Below the pieces are notes generated by a model that saw nothing but the letters and a program-made list of their open reading frames with translations, was not told the DNA's origin and ran no database searches. The position numbers and the translations under genes were made by a program. Of a stretch of DNA of 64,000 nt, positions 58,685-64,000 are shown in pieces. Positions within the stretch are counted from its first letter, which is position 1, and the number at the start of each line of letters is the position of its first letter. This stretch comes from Acanthamoeba sp. SK_2022b (Eukaryota; Discosea; Longamoebia; Acanthamoebidae), in the NCBI GenBank assembly GCA_027943245.1, contig JANDJZ010000078.1, positions 1-64,000 of the forward strand, written 5' to 3'.

Positions 58685-59514
58685 AGGCATCCTGATCTTC
58701 CTCCTCGTCTTCCTCCTGACGGAAGGGCGCTGACCTCTGCTCAATGGATCGCCTCATCTCGTCCCTCCTCTGCTGCAGGCACGCCAAGTCCATCTCGTGC
58801 AGCTTCCTCAGGTGCTCGTTGGCCTCCCTCTCGGCACGGTATGCCTCTCTGTTCGCACGCATAGCACACGTCAGTCTGCGCGCGAGCGTACTGCAAATGG
58901 CAATGCCGATGACGGCAACGTTGCCGACGGCGCACCTGAGCTTGTGGAGCAGTTCGCTCCTCTCCCACTTGTAGAGCTGTTCCCTAAAGCCAGCGTTGGG
59001 GCTCACACCATTCTGAAGAAGAAGAAGAACCAAGTGGCGGGCAAAGTGAGGCGAGCGGCACGACGGCAAAGTCGTGAGGAAAGGTACCCTGGCGAGGGCC
59101 AGCTCCTTGTAGGCCGTCTCGAAGTCCAACTCCAGCCAGGTCATCATGTAGGCCAAGGTGATGGTGGATGACCTCGAGATGCCTTTTCGTAAAAGACAGA
59201 ATTAAGAACGGAAATTAGATGGAATCAAAGAATAGAGCGGTACCGGCAGCGCAATGGACATAAACACGTCCTCCCTCACTGCGAGCCTTGTGTATAAAGT
59301 TGGTCGTTTGCTCGAAATATTGGTAGAGGTCTGTTGTCATCATATCATCCACATCGAGGTGAATTTTGCCTTTGAGCTCGTGTCGCGGACTCATGTCGCA
59401 AATGGAAACAACATGGGTGACCTCCTTCTTTTTGAACCAGTCTGGGTTGTTCACGACATCCGCCCCACCCTGAATGAGCGTCTCGCCCAAGATGTGTGAT
59501 GGTGCTCCTCCCAT
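58683..59514 (-). CDS. dual-specificity phosphatase, DUSP22/15-like
   Basis: Four or five exons, about 200 residues. MGGAPSHILGETLIQGGADV starts like DUSP22/DUSP15 (MGNGM..ILPGLYIG) and has an N-myristoylation pattern (Gly2, Ser6), which supports ATG 59514. The domain goes on with KKEVTHVVSICDMSP, IHLDVDDMMTTDLYQYF (general acid Asp), and the active site VHCAAG|ISRSSTITLAYMM, which has HCxxGxxRS intact and an intron inside the loop. Then NGVSPNAGFREQLYKWERSE, as in DUSP22 (NPNVGFQRQLQEFEK). A charged coiled-coil end (LHEMDLACLQQRRDEMRRSI) and acidic tail EEDEEEDQDA are extra. Likely a membrane-tethered Ser/Thr/Tyr phosphatase. Confidence 0.9.
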
Positions 59515-59561
59515 TCTTGCTTCGTTCAAATGTTTTCCCTGCGCCCACGAGCTTCTTCATT

Positions 59562-59573
59562 GCTGACGTCAGC
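59562..59573. promoter_or_regulatory. CRE-type palindrome in a 113-base divergent promoter
   Basis: GCTGACGTCAGC, a perfect 12-base palindrome around TGACGTCA, sits midway between the DUSP (-) and sterol dehydrogenase (+) ATGs, so it is placed to serve both. Confidence 0.6.
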
Positions 59574-59627
59574 ATCAATTAATGGATTTTAAACCTAATT
59601 TTTTAAGTCCAGTGCTCTCCGAACAGC

Positions 59628-61761
59628 ATGTGGGAGTTGTGGGCGTTGGTGGTCGTTGGTGCGGTTGTCGTCGCAGTCCTCTTTGCTGCTGCGAACAAGG
59701 GCAAGGGCGAAGCTACACATCCAATCGTGCACAAGCGCTGGACACCCTCCCGTGTAGCGGTAACTCCATTTAATCTATCTATCTCTTTGTCTTGGATTTT
59801 GTTCACAACAACGTTGCTGTCTCAATCGTTTCATGACTTTATGGGCCCTTGTTAGTGCACTGAGCACTTAGGCAAGCCAACTAACACTGAGTTCTTTACC
59901 GAGCAGACCCAAAAGACCGGACGGAGGTACCTGGTCATCGGAGGCCACGGCTTCTTGGGTACCCGTCCCTCACGCGTGGTCAGCCGCCGCTTGGCGTCAA
60001 TGATGCTGACTTGGCAACAACTGTGCCGCGCACCGCCAGGTTCCCACATCGTGGAGGCCCTGCTGGCCCGAGGCGAGAAGGACATCTGGGTGTTCGATGC
60101 GGCTCCCTCGCCTCTCTTCGAAGATGAACGCAAGGTGCTACAGTCACCTAAAGCCGAGCTGTTGCGAGTCCTCCACTGCCACCACTTTGCTCACGACTCC
60201 CCACGTTTTTCCTCTCTGCAGGTCAACTTCATCCGCGGTGACATCTTGAACAAGAATCACTTGCTCAACGCCTGCTACGGTCGTGATGTGGTGTTCCACA
60301 CTGCCGGTACCGCGAAGCGCTCCTCTCAATCATTCATTCCTCCGTGTTCTCAGCCGCTCGTTTTCCTCTCCTCGCGCTGCCCAGCGCTTGTCAACTACTG
60401 GTCAAGGTTGAAGCACGACTACGACAAGATCCACAAAGTCAACTATGTGGGCACCAAGGTTAACTCGCATCCTCTGCAGAGCGGCCTACACGCTCAACTG
60501 ACCGTGTTGCGTTGCATAGAATGTGATCGAGGCGTGCCGCACGGCGGGCGTCAAGAAGCTGCTGTATTCCTCCACCGCTTCCATGTTCGTCACGGCGGGT
60601 ACGCGCGCCTTTACGAACGCTCAACTGGAGAGGATGGACGCTCAATCCCTTCGTTTCTTCAGAGGCGCTGAAGAAGCCCATCCAAAACCAGAGCGAGACC
60701 ACCCTGCTCTACCCCGAGGAGCCCCTGTGCCACTACACCCACACCAAGATGCTCGCAGAGAAGGTGCGTCCGTATTTGAGCAGCATTTGCTCTCAAGTTG
60801 AATTTCTTGTTGCGTTAGGACACATTTTTTTATGAAAAAGTTGTTTATTTCAATTATTTTTTTATGATAATCTTATTTTGAACCATTTCTGCGTCAGTTG
60901 GTGCTGGCATCCAACGGCTACAGCGGTGTCCTTACTGCAGCCATTCGACCCAACGGCATCTACGGTCCACGTGATGCGGTACCCCCTCTCAGCTCGTCCT
61001 CCGTGCGCTTATAGGCGCTTGTTGTCGTTGGACAGCTCAGCTCACGGCGCCTTTTCGCTTGGCTTCTTTTCTCCTGTTACCGTTGACATCTGGGATGTGC
61101 AGCTCATCGGCAGCGTCATTGCCACCGGAGCGCCGGGTATCAGCAACGTCAACAACAAACAGGACTATGTCTATGTTGAGAACCTGGTCCACGGCTTTCT
61201 CAAGCTCGAGGAGAGCCTGGCTCCGGGCTCGCCCGCTGCCGGCAAGGTGCGTCGCCTTCACGCAGAGACTGTTACATCGCGACCCAGACCTTGACCCTTA
61301 CTCTCGCCACTCTTGTGCGTCGTGGTTATGGTGCCCAGGCCTACTTCATCACCGACGACGAGCCGCTGGGTTACTTCGACTTCAACTCCAAGTTCAGTAA
61401 GCACTTTGGCCACAAGGAGTTCAAGGTCCTCCCACGGCTCTTGACCATTGCCCTGTCCCACGTTGTGGAAATCATCAGCTGGCTGTCCAAGTACGGTAGC
61501 CCCCTTCCTCGTGCTTAGTTTCCCGCCGCTGACCGTCATACCGGGCACAGGGGAAGGGTGCCGCTGGGCCAGTTGCAGATCCTCACGCCAGCAACGATTG
61601 TGCTGGCCAGTTCGGAGTACCACTTTTCCACGGAGAACGCCCACAAGGACCTCGGCTGGAAGCCGCTGTTCACAGTGGACGAAGGCATGAAAAACACCGC
61701 CGAGTACTTCAAGTCGCTCAAGGAGGCAGATCGCATCAAGGAGGGCAAGAAAGAAAAGTAG
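59628..61761 (+). CDS. sterol-4-alpha-carboxylate 3-dehydrogenase-like (NSDHL/ERG26)
   Basis: NAD(P)-dependent enzyme of the 3-beta-HSD family; the ERG26/NSDHL members remove C4 carbons in sterol synthesis, an ER reaction. The N-terminus MWELWALVVVGAVVVAVLFA is a membrane anchor. The Rossmann start is RRYLVIGGHGFLG|SHIVEAL. VNFIRGDILNKNHLLNACYG, VVFHTA, KVNYVGTK|NVIEACRTAGVK, KLLYSSTASMFV follow. Catalytic YxxxK is in YTHTKMLAEK. Then AAIRPNGIYGPRD, NKQDYVYVENLVHGFLKLEE, AYFITDDEPLGYFDF and LGWKPLFTVDEGMKNTAEYF, ending in Lys/Glu (KEGKKEK). About nine exons, roughly 430 residues, near family length. Amoebae make ergosterol-type sterols, which fits. A 3-beta-HSD-like enzyme with another substrate is possible. 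Confidence 0.9.
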
Positions 61762-62640
61762 AAGCAGTTACCCTCCTCTTCCTCCATCTTTTTTAAACAC
61801 GTCCATGTTTTGGCAACAAGCCCAGAGTCGAACGTCAAGTTACTGGCCCAGGGTCCAAGCGCGGGCAGAGTTCCAGTTTCTTCTCGACGTACACAGGGGA
61901 CAATCGTCCAACTCGAACCCTCGCTGCCCCAGCCAGGGAGTATGGGCAACCATTTCTCCCTCACGGGGGTCAGTTGCGTGGGTCTCTCATGACCTCTGGG
62001 CCTTACCCTCATCTCCTTTTCTTTGAGACACTATCGGGCCAACAAGCTGCCAGCGAAAGTCTGGACTTGCAAGTGGGCGGTCTGGAGGTCGGCCACACCT
62101 TGACCTTCTCAGAAGGACGCCAAACCAAAGCACCGGGACCGCTGCTGATGGTTCGATGTGCAGGCTAGTCTTGTAGGTCTATCTATGTCATTTCGATTGT
62201 TTCTTACCTCTCTCTACTACTAGTACGAGAGAGAGGCTACTTGCGACTTACGTCTTTCGCGCAAGGGCCAGCTGTCTCAGCCAAGTGGACCTACCGGCCT
62301 CTATCAGGGATTTAGTGGTAGGTGACTTCCTTGGTGGACGCCAGAGCAACTGTACGCTTTTCCCTCAACCCCTTTTATAGTTGCCTCACGCAGAGCTGAT
62401 TGTGGGGCCCCCCCAGGGGATTTGGTGAACAGCTCGCGCAGGATTGCGGCCTCTACCGTTGCCCAGTGGCATTAGGTAATAAAGAAAACAGAAGAAATTA
62501 CAAGAGCGGTGGTAGAAAAGGTGGCTCGCATTACAAGGGAATGGTTTCGTTGTTGATGACGCAATACAATACGGAGCTAAGCCTCACAAGCAGCGAGACA
62601 GGTATACAAGGGAGCTTTTTTGTACAGCAGGAGCGCAGGC
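61762..62640. other. convergent intergenic region with short open frames
   Basis: Between the sterol dehydrogenase (+) and Derlin (-) ends. Short plus-strand frames (61942 onward MGNHFSLTG; 62036-62168 ESLDLQVGGLEVGHTLTFSE; 62225-62323) could be exons of a small unknown gene, but no join or family supports one. The sequence is not AT-rich like the other gaps, so a missed gene is possible. Confidence 0.4.
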
Positions 62641-63771
62641 CTAGTCGTCGTGAAGGTGCTCGCCTTGGCCCACATGCCCCGCCTCTCTGACCTCCACCTG
62701 GTCGAAGAACGACTTGCTGTTGTGCAACACGTGTAGAAAGAGAGAGAATACCGTTGCGTTAGACAGCAGGAACGAACAAGCGCAGGAAAGAACAGTATTT
62801 GTGGGCACGAGTAGCGAGTAGCGCATAGTACGTACATAAACTCGGGCGTCTTGAGGAGTCGCCTGTTGGAGATGTTAGGGTAGACATCCTCGAGGAAGTA
62901 GTAGATGTGGCCCACGCCCAGACCCAACAGATCGTAGATAGGGCTCTGGCCCAGCATCAGGCCTGTTTACTCAGGTCAGCCTGGGAGAAGACGACGTAGG
63001 CCAATCGCACAGACACGGGAAGAGGAGAGACGGAGGCGTTACCAAAGCCGAGGATGACCCAGGGAAGGTAAGGAGCAGTGAAGGTGAAGAGCCCGAGAAA
63101 GCTCATGGTCACGTTGGGGTTCCTCCGGCTCCACACGTACACGACGGCAAAGGCCAACGAGGGCGCGAGGAAGAGGAGGGAGGGACCCTTCGGGATCCAG
63201 TACATGACGCCCTGAATCGACTGTGGCGCGCACGACACAAATGGGCAAGAATGAGCTGCGCTGCTTTCATCTTGAAAGAAAGACGATGCGTGGAGGAACG
63301 AACCACTAGAAGCACGGCACAGAACAGCCAGAGGAAGAAGAAGTCACCGGTGCGGCCGCGGTAGGATCCCTCCTCGAGGCGTCTGCTGTGCTGGTACCTG
63401 TAGTGATAGACCTCTGCACGCTTAGTGACGTGTCACCCTCGCGGCATGCGTGGGAAACGTGCACGTACGTGAAGAACATGTGAAAGACGAAGTTCAAGTT
63501 GAAGTAGTCAAAGAATAAGAAGGTTGTGATTAATCGCCAGAACTGTTGCAAAAGATGCAGTTAGCGTTAATGAACACTGCACAACGTGCGGCAAGACAGC
63601 TCCGTAGGCGGTCTGTACCTGGTAGTGTTTCCAGATTTCGCTAAAGTTGAGGTAGAGCTGGAGGGGGCTCACGAATTCAAGATGCACCGCCAATGTGGTG
63701 AGGCAGCACAGGGTCATATACGTCCGTGTTACCAGCGGGACGCTCTTGTACCAGTCTTCAAAAGATGCCAT
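62641..63771 (-). CDS. Derlin, ER-associated degradation protein
   Basis: Rhomboid-like ER membrane protein that moves misfolded proteins to the cytosol for degradation. Six exons, about 240 residues: [59 protein letters not shown] (the WR motif), [70 protein letters not shown] (the GxxxG motif) and LLKTPEFM. All match human DERL2 closely. The end is short (GQGEHLHDD), without the p97-binding SHP box of DERL1/2 that I can see. The frame extends upstream to 63936, but homologues start at the equivalent of MASFEDW, so 63771 is used. Confidence 0.95.
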
Positions 63772-63920
63772 CTCTTTCTGTTGGGGCGTTTCTGTAAAAA
63801 TCATGTCATCAAGCCTAATTGGGGATTGCGATGTCATACCACGCTCTATGTGGGCACTTGTGGGCTGAGTGTAGTGGCAACCAACCGCTCTGATCTTGCG
63901 ATTTCTAATTGCGTTTGGTG

Positions 63921-63928
63921 TGACGTCA
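63921..63928. promoter_or_regulatory. CRE-type palindrome upstream of Derlin
   Basis: TGACGTCA, about 150 bases before the Derlin ATG. ER-stress genes are often driven by ATF/CREB-type factors, which makes the site plausible; not shown. Confidence 0.45.
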
Positions 63929-64000
63929 CGGTCCATTGCAGCCTAGAAATTACCGGGCACGGCCACATTGCGCCGTCCTTCCTGCCGCTAGGCCGTCTGC

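Overview
This 64 kb window is nuclear DNA of a unicellular eukaryote, most like a free-living amoeba such as Acanthamoeba (inference from style and gene content; no search was possible). Genes are GC-rich and packed about one per 2.1 kb on both strands. Nearly all are cut by several short GT-AG introns of roughly 50-130 bases. Most protein models below were built by joining open frames across donor and acceptor sites that keep the frame, so exon edges are good inferences, not proof.

Left third (1-27.8 kb): the tail of an unknown gene with a frame-breaking 94-base tandem duplication; a polynucleotide kinase/phosphatase (PNKP); a mini-protein carrying the PDCD4 linker motif; a PNPOx-like flavin protein (-); an unknown protein; a DDX47/Rrp3 DEAD-box helicase (-); an ABCF3/GCN20 ATPase; a coiled-coil protein (-) head to head with a USP37-like deubiquitinase; an RCC1-BTB-BTB-zinc finger protein; a His/Gln-rich protein ending in an Hsp20 domain; and an F-box protein.

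Middle (27.9-41.6 kb): a multi-pass membrane protein (-), a basic protein (-), a low-GC repeat-rich island (30.4-32.4 kb), a secreted protein (-), an OGFr-domain protein, a second low-GC stretch (35.9-36.7 kb), a Lys-Glu-rich coiled-coil protein (-), a FYVE protein (-) and endonuclease V (-).

A non-LTR retrotransposon of about 6.1 kb (41625-47718, minus strand) has apurinic-type endonuclease, reverse transcriptase and RNase H regions. It is flanked by a perfect 17-base target-site duplication. It split what was a compact divergent promoter of about 190 bases between endonuclease V (-) and the RNA polymerase subunit RPB5 (+).

Right third (47.8-64 kb): RPB5, an ankyrin-SAM tail-anchored protein (-), a probable complex I NDUFB11/ESSS subunit, a LARP4-like RNA-binding protein (-), a DH-PH RhoGEF, a DUSP22-like phosphatase (-), an NSDHL/ERG26-type sterol dehydrogenase and a Derlin (-).

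The genes are ordinary housekeeping functions (DNA repair, ribosome biogenesis, translation control, ubiquitin, ER-associated degradation, sterol synthesis, Rho signalling) and form no obvious pathway cluster. The less ordinary parts are the retrotransposon with membrane-like segments before its endonuclease, recurring E2F-like and CRE-like promoter palindromes, several odd domain combinations, and the low-GC islands with alternating-strand minisatellites.
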